From Treponema sp. UBA1798 (lineage in GTDB: Bacteria > Spirochaetota > Spirochaetia > Treponematales > Treponemataceae), in the NCBI GenBank assembly GCA_002319875.1, contig DCFS01000036.1, positions 1 to 19,831 of the forward strand: a stretch of DNA of 19,831 bases. The letters run 5' to 3'. The notes under the pieces are model-generated. The model saw only the letters and a program-made list of their open reading frames with translations, made no database searches and was not told where the DNA came from. The position numbers and the translations under genes were made by a program. Every line of letters begins with the position of its first letter. The first letter of the stretch is position 1. Below are positions 1 to 7,964 of this stretch, piece by piece.

Positions 1-174
1 TATTACCGTCATCCCTATTGTTGCATTAGCTGTTTTACCCAGTTTTTTTGCTTCTGCACTTTGGGCAATAATACCCTTCGGAAAATACATGCGGCTGCCC
101 ATATCTGAAAAAAGAGAAAAGGCAGCAGTACCCTCCAGAGCTTCGTTTAATTCTTGTGCTAATGAGTTTAACAT
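1..174 (-). CDS. PLP-dependent aminotransferase (class I/II), N-terminal fragment cut by the window edge
   Basis: Reading the minus strand from an ATG at 174 gives 58 codons with no stop before the edge. The peptide has the segment RMYFPKGIIAQSAEAK near residues 29-44, followed by NATIGM. I recognise this pattern from the N-termini of fold-type I aminotransferases in spirochaetes and relatives, where it precedes the PLP-binding domain. The PLP lysine and most of the fold lie outside the window, so the substrate cannot be assigned. The gene is divergent from the MoxR gene. No Shine-Dalgarno sequence precedes the ATG, and a good promoter places the transcript start only a few bases upstream (see the promoter entry). 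The family call rests on motif memory and not on a search. Confidence 0.7.
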   Translation of the reverse strand, partial: MLNSLAQELNEALEGTAAFSLFSDMGSRMYFPKGIIAQSAEAKKLGKTANATIGMTVI

Positions 175-184
175 GATACAGTAG

Positions 185-213
185 ATTATTCAAAAAACCG
201 GCTTCCGTGTCAA
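185..213 (-). promoter_or_regulatory. Predicted sigma-70 promoter for the aminotransferase gene
   Basis: On the minus strand TTGACA (213-208) is followed by a 17-base spacer and AATAAT (190-185). The -35 is a perfect consensus match. Transcription should begin near 178, about four bases before the ATG at 174, which would give a leaderless or nearly leaderless mRNA. Confidence 0.55.
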
Positions 214-251
214 GATTAGTATGCATAAATATACAGTTCGAGGGTTGGAAA

Positions 252-1274
252 ATGGAAAAAAATAATATCACCCAGGCGGATCTTGCAGAATGCCGCACCA
301 TTATTGAAAAGTGCCGCAGGGAAGCTGCAAAAAGGCTTATTGGCCAGTCTCAGGTAATAGACGGTATTATGATGGCATTTATTGCCGGCGGCCATATACT
401 TCTTGAAGGTGTTCCGGGGCTTGCAAAGACGCTTGCGGTCAAGACATTTTCGGATATATCGGGGCTCGATTTTAAACGTGTCCAGTTTACTCCGGATCTG
501 CTCCCTGCCGACATATCAGGTACCCTGATCTATGAGCGTTCTTCCGGAACTTTTTCCGTCAGGAAAGGGCCGGTATTTACGAATGTTCTGCTTGCAGATG
601 AAATAAACCGGGCCCCGGCAAAAGTACAATCCGCGCTGCTTGAGGCAATGGCTGAACATCAGGTAACGATAGGGGAACAGTCATATATGTTACCTGATCC
701 GTTTTTTGTACTTGCTACGCAAAATCCGATTGAGCAGGAAGGTACCTATAATCTTCCCGAGGCAGAGCTGGACCGGTTCCTTCTTAAAGTGACGGTTCCG
801 TATCCGTCTTTAGCGGAAGAAGCTGCGATCGTTAAAACCTGCGGGAAGGCCCCATTCGTTCCGGTAGAAAAAATTTTCGATAGAGGACTTTTACTCAAAT
901 TCCGTTCACTTCTGGATGCCATAATCTGTGATGATAAGATCATAGAGTATATCGTTTCCATTGTAAACGTTACCCGCCCTGACAGTAAAAGGAAAAATAC
1001 AGAACGGCATTCCTCCTCTGTATTCAAATCTTCGGATGATATTGCGAAGTATATTTCCTTCGGTGCATCTCCCCGCGCCGGTATCTCTCTTTTACTGTGT
1101 TCGAAAGTGACGGCTCTTTTTAACGGTCGTTCATTTGTGCTTCCGGAGGATGTAAAGCAGGCGGCCCTTCCGGTACTCCGGCACAGACTGGTTCTTTCTT
1201 ATGAAGCATCTGCAGACGGCATATCAGCAGACGATCTTATAACGAAGATTCTTGATCTTCTGCCGCTTCCGTAA
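252..1274 (+). CDS. moxR: MoxR-family AAA+ ATPase
   Basis: A 340-residue MoxR AAA+ ATPase, thought in this family to act as a cytoplasmic chaperone that matures or activates vWA-domain partner proteins. Visible motifs are Walker A GVPGLAKT (53-60), Walker B LLADEINR (113-120), sensor-1 region LATQNP (154-159, Asn158) and the family signature EGTYNLPEAELDRF (163-176). A C-terminal lid region follows. I chose the ATG at 252 because GAGGG (240-244) lies seven bases upstream. A GTG at 207 in the same frame would add 15 unconserved-looking residues. It is the first gene of the Bat operon, and the DUF58 gene begins one base after its stop. No convincing -35/-10 pair is seen upstream on this strand. 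Family assignment is secure; the physiological role is inferred from the neighbours. Confidence 0.93.
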   Translation: MEKNNITQADLAECRTIIEKCRREAAKRLIGQSQVIDGIMMAFIAGGHILLEGVPGLAKTLAVKTFSDISGLDFKRVQFTPDLLPADISGTLIYERSSGTFSVRKGPVFTNVLLADEINRAPAKVQSALLEAMAEHQVTIGEQSYMLPDPFFVLATQNPIEQEGTYNLPEAELDRFLLKVTVPYPSLAEEAAIVKTCGKAPFVPVEKIFDRGLLLKFRSLLDAIICDDKIIEYIVSIVNVTRPDSKRKNTERHSSSVFKSSDDIAKYISFGASPRAGISLLLCSKVTALFNGRSFVLPEDVKQAALPVLRHRLVLSYEASADGISADDLITKILDLLPLP

Positions 1275-1275
1275 T

Positions 1276-2175
1276 ATGAAGGAATCTTTCCCCATCAGCC
1301 GTGAGTCACTTGTGCGCCGTGCGGCTGTCCTCCGTCTGACCACACGGACTCTCGCTGAAAGTATGCGCAATGGAAGCTTCAGATCGTTATACAGGGGGCA
1401 GGGGATAGAAATCAACGGTGTACGTGAATATTTCCCCGGAGATGATATTCGTACCATCGACTGGAATGTTACTGCCCGTATGGACAAACCCTTTGTGAAA
1501 CTATTCGAGGAAGAGCAGGAACTTCCCGTATTTTTTGTTATTGACAGGTCTTTTTCCATGAATACCGGTTCTTCAGGGCGATCCAGACTTGCGCTTGCCG
1601 GTGAAATCGGAGCTCTGCTTACGCTTGCTGCAGAACAGAATACCAGTCCTGTCGGTGCCGTTTTTTTTGACGGTAAAATCGGCTTCTCCTGTGCACCAAA
1701 GAGAGGAAGGGAACAGAGCATGTTGCTCCTTACCCGCTTTGAGGAAATTTCCGGGGACAGCATTCCCGGTTCTGTTCTTCAGAAGGCGCTTGCCGGTGCC
1801 GGACGGCTGCTTCGCAGCCGTTCCCTTATATTCGTTATTTCTGATTTCCGTATAGCAGGGTGGCAGCTGCCGTTCGGGAGACTTGCTGAAAAAAATGATG
1901 TCGTGGCGATCCGTATTGCAGATCCCCAGGATGAATATCTGCCTGATGGCGGTTCTGTTTCCTTTACTGACATTGAGACAGATAAAACTTTTCTGCTTCC
2001 TACTTCGTCGGCTGCTTTCAGGGCAGCCTGGCATAATGACAACCGTTCCAGACTGGAGAAATGGAAAAAAGATTGTCTGTCGCATTCCGGCTATCCGCTT
2101 GTTATTTCAACAGAAGAAGATCCTGTAGCGGTACTGACCCGTTTTTTTATGCACAGGGAGCATATACAGGTATGA
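1276..2175 (+). CDS. DUF58 protein with vWA-like domain (MoxR partner)
   Basis: A 299-residue DUF58 protein. The DUF58 signature is clear near residues 50-80: a basic, GDDIRTIDW-containing stretch followed by TAR and a Glu-rich segment. A vWA-like domain follows, whose MIDAS-type motif is D90-R-S92-F-S94, and FVISDF occurs later. No signal peptide or membrane segment is seen, so it is probably cytoplasmic. DUF58 genes commonly sit directly after moxR, and the vWA protein is the presumed client of the ATPase. I placed the start at the ATG at 1276, one base after the moxR stop, implying translational coupling. No clear ribosome binding site precedes it, and an in-frame ATG at 1252 inside moxR is the alternative. 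The stop TGA at 2173-2175 overlaps the next start in an ATGA arrangement. The molecular function is not established. Confidence 0.88.
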   Translation: MKESFPISRESLVRRAAVLRLTTRTLAESMRNGSFRSLYRGQGIEINGVREYFPGDDIRTIDWNVTARMDKPFVKLFEEEQELPVFFVIDRSFSMNTGSSGRSRLALAGEIGALLTLAAEQNTSPVGAVFFDGKIGFSCAPKRGREQSMLLLTRFEEISGDSIPGSVLQKALAGAGRLLRSRSLIFVISDFRIAGWQLPFGRLAEKNDVVAIRIADPQDEYLPDGGSVSFTDIETDKTFLLPTSSAAFRAAWHNDNRSRLEKWKKDCLSHSGYPLVISTEEDPVAVLTRFFMHREHIQV

Positions 2176-3200
2176 CATACAAACAGTCTGTAATTTTTTT
2201 TGTTTTTATAACCGTCTTTCCCATTCATGCCCAAAAAATGTCAGATGCCGTTTCACAGGTACTTATTCCTCATGAAATATTTATAGGCGATGTCGTTGAG
2301 CTTCATTACAGTTTTATTTCACAGACTGCATTTCCTCTCGGTAAAAGCAATTCTTTGCAGCTTGAGCTGTCCGGTTCTCCACTCGGGTCTCTTGCCGATA
2401 TATGTACGGTAAAGCAGGCTGTACTTTCAGGGAAAGATAATCAGTATACACTGCAGCTGACGTTTGTCCCATGGAAAACCGGAACAATCGATTTTCCGGT
2501 TTTTGATCTTTTTACGCTTATTGACAGGAAGAAATCCGGATTTCCGGTAGATATTAAACCGTTTTCAGTTTCTTCCCTCGTACAGAAAACAGGTAGCGAA
2601 ACGTTCCGGCCTCCGGCTCCTCCTGTATTGATTCCGGGTACAACATATGCCGTGTATGCCGCTGTTATATTTTTTCTTGTTTTTCTTGTTCTGCTGATCC
2701 GTGTGATACTGAATCTGAAAGGTATCGTTGATTTCTATAAGAACATTATCAGGCATATAGGGTATAACCGTAATGCCCGTCTGACACTCAGAAAACTGTA
2801 CAGGTTGCAGAGGTCAGGTACTTCTCTGGATGACAGACTGTTTTGTGACAGTTTGCAGGCCGTTACGCGGTCTTATCTTGAATACCGGTTTGCATATCCG
2901 TTTTCTACGGTTACATCCGACCGGTTTGTTGTAACGTTTGATATGCTTATGAGCGGATTGCTTTCTCCGGATCAATCCCGGTATATAGAGATACTGGGGA
3001 GCACTTTTTGCCGGACCGATTATATACGTTATGCAGGGAATTCCCTTGATGCTGCCAGACAGCCGGCACAGATGTATGCAACCGTACTTTCAAATAAGGA
3101 ACGGAATTCGCTGTTGTCAGCAGTAATAGAAGCTGTTCATTTTTTTGAAAGCGGGAAGCCGGAAACCGGAAACACGGGAGAGGAAAAAAATAATGCCTGA
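2172..3200 (+). CDS. BatD-like/DUF4381-like periplasmic-membrane protein
   Basis: A 342-residue protein that begins with a hydrophobic signal peptide (about residues 1-21, ending HAQ). It continues with a beta-rich extracytoplasmic domain of roughly 110 residues, a short Pro-rich linker (RPPAPP, 146-151) and one membrane segment (about 157-181). A Lys/Arg-rich cytoplasmic tail of about 160 residues follows. This layout matches the small membrane proteins found between DUF58 and batA genes in Bat operons. They resemble a truncated BatD or the DUF4381 family. The ATG at 2172 overlaps the DUF58 stop (ATGA), a strong sign of coupled translation. It may dock on the vWA proteins BatA and BatB, but that is inference. 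The exact Pfam family cannot be decided by eye. Confidence 0.7.
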   Translation: MTYKQSVIFFVFITVFPIHAQKMSDAVSQVLIPHEIFIGDVVELHYSFISQTAFPLGKSNSLQLELSGSPLGSLADICTVKQAVLSGKDNQYTLQLTFVPWKTGTIDFPVFDLFTLIDRKKSGFPVDIKPFSVSSLVQKTGSETFRPPAPPVLIPGTTYAVYAAVIFFLVFLVLLIRVILNLKGIVDFYKNIIRHIGYNRNARLTLRKLYRLQRSGTSLDDRLFCDSLQAVTRSYLEYRFAYPFSTVTSDRFVVTFDMLMSGLLSPDQSRYIEILGSTFCRTDYIRYAGNSLDAARQPAQMYATVLSNKERNSLLSAVIEAVHFFESGKPETGNTGEEKNNA

Positions 3201-4194
3201 TTTTATGAATCCGGCAGCATTCCTGCTGCTGTTGATGATACCGCTTCTCTATCTGTGCAGGAAAACCGGTCTGTTCCACCGGATTTCGTTTCCGCTTATT
3301 CTCTCGGACTGGGACGGACAGAGTTTCAGATGGAAAGGTGGTTTCCGCCGCTTTGGAGCTGTACTGTCTGCTGTTCTTTGTGCGGCCGGTTATACTGCTG
3401 TGGTTACTGCTTTCGCTGATCCGGTATTTCATCATGAAGAGAAAGTATATACGTCGCAGGGGACGGACATTGTGTTTGTCCTTGATACAAGCCCTTCGAT
3501 GGCTGCGAAGGACATTGCCGGCAGGGCCCGTATCGATGCCGCCCGTCAGGCAATACACACGCTTGTAGAAGAAAATAAAGGTGCCGCGTTCGGTCTGGTA
3601 ACGATGGCAAGCAATGCTGCTGTTGTTGTCCCTCCTACAACCGATCATGTGATTTTTCTCGATCGGCTGGACAAAATTGTTATCGGTAATCTGGGAAACG
3701 GTACGGCAATCGGTACAGGCTTAAGTACGGCCGTATATCATCTTGTTTCTTCTGCGGCACCAAAAAAATGCATCGTCCTCATAACTGATGGGGAAAACAA
3801 TGCCGGATCAATACATCCTGAAACGGCAGCTGCGCTTGCCGGGGAAAATCATATTACCTTATATGCGCTTGGAGTAGGGACGAAAGGTAATGTACCGCTT
3901 GAATATGTGGATCCTTCAACCGGAAAGGTATATTCAGGATATCTTGAGTCCGATTTTGATCCGATACCGCTCGAACACATCGCAACGGCTGCGGGCGGTC
4001 TTTATTTCGGTGTTAAGGATATCCCGGAACTTGTATCAGCCCTTTCTTCAATCGGCAGACGTGAAAAAGTAGTTCAGACATACCGTGTTAAAATGGCAGA
4101 TGACTATTGGTATGACAAACTTGTTGTCATTGCTGCCTTAGCTTTTATCCTTGCCTGGTGTATTCGCAGAATCTGTCTGAAAGAGGTTTTTTGA
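3193..4194 (+). CDS. batA: BatA: vWA-domain inner-membrane protein
   Basis: A 333-residue BatA-type protein. Two N-terminal membrane segments (about 7-21 and 55-74) flank a short basic loop. A vWA domain (about 91-285) follows, with a complete MIDAS: D98-T-S100-P-S102, T171 in NGTAIGTG, and D199 in ITDGEN. A C-terminal membrane segment lies at about 309-324. The vWA domain should bind a divalent metal and mediate protein contacts, probably in the periplasm. The ATG at 3193 has a strong ribosome binding site (GGAGAGG, about 3177-3183) and overlaps the previous gene by eight bases; the upstream in-frame ATG at 3145 is unlikely. Bat genes were named for aerotolerance in Bacteroides. Their role in spirochaetes is uncertain, and a cell-envelope role is as plausible as oxidative-stress protection. 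Confidence 0.9.
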   Translation: MPDFMNPAAFLLLLMIPLLYLCRKTGLFHRISFPLILSDWDGQSFRWKGGFRRFGAVLSAVLCAAGYTAVVTAFADPVFHHEEKVYTSQGTDIVFVLDTSPSMAAKDIAGRARIDAARQAIHTLVEENKGAAFGLVTMASNAAVVVPPTTDHVIFLDRLDKIVIGNLGNGTAIGTGLSTAVYHLVSSAAPKKCIVLITDGENNAGSIHPETAAALAGENHITLYALGVGTKGNVPLEYVDPSTGKVYSGYLESDFDPIPLEHIATAAGGLYFGVKDIPELVSALSSIGRREKVVQTYRVKMADDYWYDKLVVIAALAFILAWCIRRICLKEVF

Positions 4195-5870
4195 TGGAAT
4201 TTTCATTTGAACGGCCGGATGCCTTTTGGGCATTGCTTTTGATTATTCCTGCGCTTCTGTATATCTTTTACCGTTACCGCGGGTTGTTCCGGTATCTTCG
4301 GGGATTTTATGGCAGTGCGCAGACTGAAGCCTCATATGCAATACGTCGGTTCAGGAACGGTGTTTTCCTTCGTTGTCTGTGTAATACGCTCGGATGGATA
4401 ATGCTTGTATGCGCATATGCCGGTTTTTCCTGGGGTACGGCCTCTGTCCCGGTACCTAAAGATGGTAATGCGGTAGCTTTCGTATTTGATATTTCATGGA
4501 GTATGAATACCCGTGATGCCCCGGAAAAATTGACGCGACTTGAAGCCGCTGCCAGATATGCAGCTGTGCTGCTGAACCATATGACCGGCTATTCTGTTTC
4601 TGTGGTACTCGTAAAGGGTGAAGGCGTTATTACTATACCGCTGACAGAGGATACGGAAACGGTCCGGTCGCTTCTGGGAAGTCTGTCTCCTTCCATGATG
4701 ACGGCTCCCGGGACGAGTCTTGGAAAAGGGATCCGGACAGCCATACGTTCTTTTCCACAGAATCTGTCTCAATCCGCGAATATTCTGGTTTTTACTGATG
4801 GAGATGAAACAGACGGACAGCTCTCCGGTGCTCTGTCTGACACGCTGAAGTACGGCATCCCGGTTATCCTCATCGGATTCGGTTCCGAGCGGGAAACTGA
4901 AATTATTACAGGCGACGGTAAAACGTATGTAAAAACAGCTTTACGCGCAGCCTCTATGAAAAAAATTATTGCTGCAGCGATGAAAAAGACCGGAATACAG
5001 AAATATTTTCCTGCACATGCACAGGTTCAGTATATTGATGCTACAGAACCGGGATCTGCAGTAAAAATATTACGTTCGGTGACCGGGGGAGAATCTGATG
5101 CCGGCAGTAAAGGGACATTGATTTCTTATGAAACTCAAAAGGTCCACCGGCAGGGGATCTTCCTTGGCACAGGGCTTATGTTTTTTCTGCTTGGCTTTAT
5201 ATTCAGTGAGTTTGATATGCACGCTTTTTATAAAAATATCCGTAATCGGAAAACCGCGGAACATATAACGGGGATTACACTGTGTATTTTCCTTTTATGT
5301 ACCGTTTCGTGTAAAATGAATATTGAAGATTCGAAACATATATTGCAGAGCAGCTGGGCCTGGCACCAGAAGAATTACCGGAAAGCAGTAGCGGGGTTCC
5401 TCCAGGCAGAAGAAAATGCTGCAGCAAGACACGATACACAGATGCAGCAGTATGCCCTGTACGGACTTGCTTCCACCTACCTTATGCAGGGAGAAAACGC
5501 AGCGGCTATGGAACGTCTCCAGAATATTACTCCGGATGCTCCTCCTGCAATACGTTTTGCAGCGTATTATAATGCGGGAATTCTCGCCAGCCGGGACGGT
5601 AATTATCAGAAGGCCGTATATTTCTTCAGAAAGGCGTTACTGGAAGACAGTACAAATGTAGATGCAAAGATTAATCTGGAACTTTCCATAAGGCAGCAGC
5701 AGATTCGCCAGGTACAGAGTGGAAAGCAGGAAAGTACAGCAATTCAGGAAAATTCAGACCGGGCATCTGCAATCGAAAAAGCAGTTTTTTCCAGAATACG
5801 GGAGGATGAGCAGAAACAATGGAGGAATCAGTCATCAGAGCAGAAAAGCAGTTCAGTTATAGATTACTGA
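4194..5870 (+). CDS. batB: BatB-BatC fusion: vWA domain plus TPR domain
   Basis: A 558-residue fusion. Residues 1-340 are BatB-like: two N-terminal membrane segments (about 11-25, 66-79), then a vWA domain with full MIDAS (D99-I-S101-W-S103, T174, D202 in VFTDGDE). A membrane segment follows at about 321-341. After a short basic stretch, a second hydrophobic segment (358-372) ends in TVSC with Cys373, which looks like a lipoprotein signal. The rest is BatC-like: about three TPR units (387-404, 421-446, 455-488) and a Gln/Glu/Ser-rich tail. The open frame is unbroken between the two parts, so the fusion looks genuine; I recall fused BatB-BatC proteins from other spirochaetes. The ATG at 4194 shares its A with the batA stop and has AAAGAGG (about 4180-4186) upstream. 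A separate BatC started at the internal ATG 5217 is possible but lacks a good ribosome binding site. Confidence 0.87.
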   Translation: MEFSFERPDAFWALLLIIPALLYIFYRYRGLFRYLRGFYGSAQTEASYAIRRFRNGVFLRCLCNTLGWIMLVCAYAGFSWGTASVPVPKDGNAVAFVFDISWSMNTRDAPEKLTRLEAAARYAAVLLNHMTGYSVSVVLVKGEGVITIPLTEDTETVRSLLGSLSPSMMTAPGTSLGKGIRTAIRSFPQNLSQSANILVFTDGDETDGQLSGALSDTLKYGIPVILIGFGSERETEIITGDGKTYVKTALRAASMKKIIAAAMKKTGIQKYFPAHAQVQYIDATEPGSAVKILRSVTGGESDAGSKGTLISYETQKVHRQGIFLGTGLMFFLLGFIFSEFDMHAFYKNIRNRKTAEHITGITLCIFLLCTVSCKMNIEDSKHILQSSWAWHQKNYRKAVAGFLQAEENAAARHDTQMQQYALYGLASTYLMQGENAAAMERLQNITPDAPPAIRFAAYYNAGILASRDGNYQKAVYFFRKALLEDSTNVDAKINLELSIRQQQIRQVQSGKQESTAIQENSDRASAIEKAVFSRIREDEQKQWRNQSSEQKSSSVIDY

Positions 5871-7240
5871 TTCTGTATTCTGTATTCTGCATTTTTTTTA
5901 CAACACAGGTGTATGCTGAAAAACTCTCATCACCGGAGATCGGCAGGCTTCGCATTATACCGCTTGCTGCGGTGGGATTTACCGGACAAAACTGCGGATT
6001 CAGGCTTACCGTTCCCGGTGTAAGTCCGAAAGATGTCCGGACTACATTGCCACCGCTTCCTGAAGCTGTTTTTTTTGAGTCGTCAAAACGATTTGATTAT
6101 GTGGATGCTGAAGGCGATCATGGTACGCAGATTGAGTACTGGTTCTCATTTGCAGAGCCGGGTAGTGTAATACTTCCTCCTCTGGAAGCAGTAATTGCCG
6201 GACACCATTATACGCTGCCTTTTGATCCGGTACGGATAACGGAAAATCCTTCTACGGTTGATCCTGTGGTGATACTCAGGTTTTTATCCGGAATATATGG
6301 TCCTAAAGGTGACAGAATACAGCAGGATATCGTTGCAGGGCAGAAACATCCGGTGTTGCAGTCGAAACTTGGAGAACCGGTAGTATTTACCGTCTGCATA
6401 CGGTATGCCGTACGTGTGCTGAATGTAGACTGGGAACTGCAGAAAGATTCGCTTTTTACAGAATTAAAACAGTATGAAATAACGGAGAAACAACCGGGGG
6501 GAACCGTGTTTTCTTCTCAGGAAATGCCGGTCGCTGATTTTCAGTGGGAACCACTGATAACAGGAACGTGGCACTTACCTGTTATAAAAATTTCAGCAAG
6601 CGCTTTTAACGGGATGAAGACGGAACTGCCTTTGCCGGAATGTGATGTATCTGTACAACCTTCAGCTATGCGCGCGGAAAAAACTACGGCGGAAGAAGAC
6701 TCTTCCCTTTTTGCATATGCTTTTCTTGAACCTCCTGATGAAATTCCATCCGTAAAACAGAATCATAGTATAGATTATAAAGAAATTGCAGAATTGCGTT
6801 CTGCCGAACGACATTCGTTTCCGTTCAGCCGCGCAGGAAAAATCCGGCATCAGATGGAACTCCGGGCGGGTATCGTTTCTGCAGAAAAGGAGGCAAGTAT
6901 TCCATTGTATTACTGCTGCCTTTTTCTGGCTGTAACTATCGGTATATGTATAATTGTTTTTTTTATGAAACACAGGTATGCAAGTACCGTACTCTTTGCT
7001 ATTATATTGTTCTGTTTTCTGGTTGTTATGGCTGTGATGCACAGGAAGCTGAAAACTGATTCCGGTATATTTGCCGGCGGTATGGTGACTGCTATTCCTG
7101 AAAAATCAGCTGCAGCTTCTGTTGAAATACCAGAGGGAAGCCGTGTGCTTATTCTGGAAAAAGCCGGTAATTGGATCTATATTGAGTATAATGATGCTGG
7201 TGGCTGGATAACAAAAGATTGTATTTATACGATACAGTAA
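5819..7240 (+). CDS. batD: BatD-like protein with BatE-type C-terminus (two TM segments plus SH3b)
   Basis: A 473-residue exported membrane protein. The signal peptide spans about 1-33, with a likely cleavage VYA/E. Two beta-rich extracytoplasmic regions follow (about 40-145 and 180-285); the first carries a FTGQ...LTVPGVSP pattern like BatD. Residues about 290-360 look flexible. Two close membrane segments (363-382 and 388-407) lead to a small C-terminal SH3b-like domain (about 419-473), with EGSRVLILEKAGNWIYI and GGWITKDCI. TM-TM-SH3 is how I remember BatE ending, so this looks like a BatD/BatE hybrid without the BatE TPR part. The gene overlaps batB-batC by 52 bases. The ATG at 5819 has GGGAGG about 13 bases upstream, a little far, so the exact start is less sure. 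SH3b domains often bind cell wall or partner proteins. Confidence 0.78.
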   Translation: MEESVIRAEKQFSYRLLILYSVFCIFFTTQVYAEKLSSPEIGRLRIIPLAAVGFTGQNCGFRLTVPGVSPKDVRTTLPPLPEAVFFESSKRFDYVDAEGDHGTQIEYWFSFAEPGSVILPPLEAVIAGHHYTLPFDPVRITENPSTVDPVVILRFLSGIYGPKGDRIQQDIVAGQKHPVLQSKLGEPVVFTVCIRYAVRVLNVDWELQKDSLFTELKQYEITEKQPGGTVFSSQEMPVADFQWEPLITGTWHLPVIKISASAFNGMKTELPLPECDVSVQPSAMRAEKTTAEEDSSLFAYAFLEPPDEIPSVKQNHSIDYKEIAELRSAERHSFPFSRAGKIRHQMELRAGIVSAEKEASIPLYYCCLFLAVTIGICIIVFFMKHRYASTVLFAIILFCFLVVMAVMHRKLKTDSGIFAGGMVTAIPEKSAAASVEIPEGSRVLILEKAGNWIYIEYNDAGGWITKDCIYTIQ

Positions 7241-7253
7241 AAGAGGTATAAAT

Positions 7254-7820
7254 GTGGATTTTGGAAATATATTAACACAGTGGGATGAACAGCAAAAGGA
7301 AACTTCTGCTGCACACAAACAAAAGAATGTACAGGTTTCCCATAAGAAAGCCAATGCACCGACGCCTGCAGAAAAAGAAGCTGTACGGCAGGGATATTCT
7401 TATGAACAGCAGATGGCAAATCAGGCGAAGGAAAAAATCAATCCTATGGAACTCTGGCTGCGTCGTTATGGGACAATAGATAAAGATGCGGCTGCGGATG
7501 AATATGATGAGCAGTTAAAAATGGAAAACCGGGAATATCTTAAGAACCTGAAGCCGGAAGCCCGTATTGATTTGCATGGTCTTACGAAAGAAGAAGCCCG
7601 CTCCAGGCTTGATGCTTTTATAACGGAATGCAAAAAACACGGTCTCAGGAAAATTCTTATAATCCATGGGAAAGGAAATCATACGACCGGCAGCGATCCG
7701 GTTTTGGGGGAAATGGTTCGTACATTTATCGAAGAAGACCGCAGGCTTGGGGCCTCCGGGCATCCGAACCATAATTATGGTGGTAGTGGAGCAACCTGGG
7801 TTATAATAAAAGAATCATAA
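7254..7820 (+). CDS. Smr-domain (MutS2-type small nuclease domain) protein
   Basis: A 188-residue protein starting with GTG at 7254, thirteen bases after the batD stop; AGAGG at 7242-7246 fits this start. An ATG at 7252 opens a different frame that ends after seven codons. The N-terminal 100 residues are charged and Gln-rich, probably disordered or helical. The C-terminal Smr domain (103-186) carries the hallmark DLHGLT (106-111) and IIHGKG (136-141), then GGSGATWVII. Stand-alone Smr proteins are nucleic-acid binding proteins, some with nicking or RNA-cleaving activity linked to recombination control or ribosome rescue. The target here is unknown. Its position at the end of the Bat operon may reflect shared transcription and need not mean a shared function. 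Confidence 0.88.
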   Translation: MDFGNILTQWDEQQKETSAAHKQKNVQVSHKKANAPTPAEKEAVRQGYSYEQQMANQAKEKINPMELWLRRYGTIDKDAAADEYDEQLKMENREYLKNLKPEARIDLHGLTKEEARSRLDAFITECKKHGLRKILIIHGKGNHTTGSDPVLGEMVRTFIEEDRRLGASGHPNHNYGGSGATWVIIKES

Positions 7821-7896
7821 ACCCTCTGCACGAATAAAAGTGTCTGCAAACCTGAAGGGATTTTACAGATGTCTTGATAATTTTATGTTTTTCTAC

Positions 7897-7925
7897 TTGT
7901 AACGTTATTGATAATTGAGTATTTT
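7897..7925 (+). promoter_or_regulatory. Possible sigma-70 promoter for the J-domain gene
   Basis: TTGTAA (7897-7902) and TATTTT (7920-7925) are separated by 17 bases and lie about 40 bases before the J-domain ATG. An alternative upstream TTGATA at 7874 pairs less well. The rest of the 144-base gap between the Smr and J-domain genes shows no other clear signal. Confidence 0.35.
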
Positions 7926-7964
7926 TTTTGTATCAGTAACGGGGTAAGGTTGAAGAAGGGACAG

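Noticed and set aside
1224..1763. 179-codon minus-strand open frame
   Set aside because: Antisense to the DUF58 gene; Ser/Arg-rich translation typical of shadow frames.
2947..3648. 233-codon minus-strand open frame
   Set aside because: Antisense to the BatD-like and BatA genes, no recognised domain, basic low-complexity content.
5217..5870. Separate batC gene starting at the internal ATG 5217
   Set aside because: The frame is continuous with batB and only a weak GTGAG-like sequence precedes the ATG. Kept as a possibility in the fusion entry only.
7252..7275. ATG at 7252 as the Smr start
   Set aside because: Opens a different frame that stops after seven codons; the GTG at 7254 gives the Smr protein.
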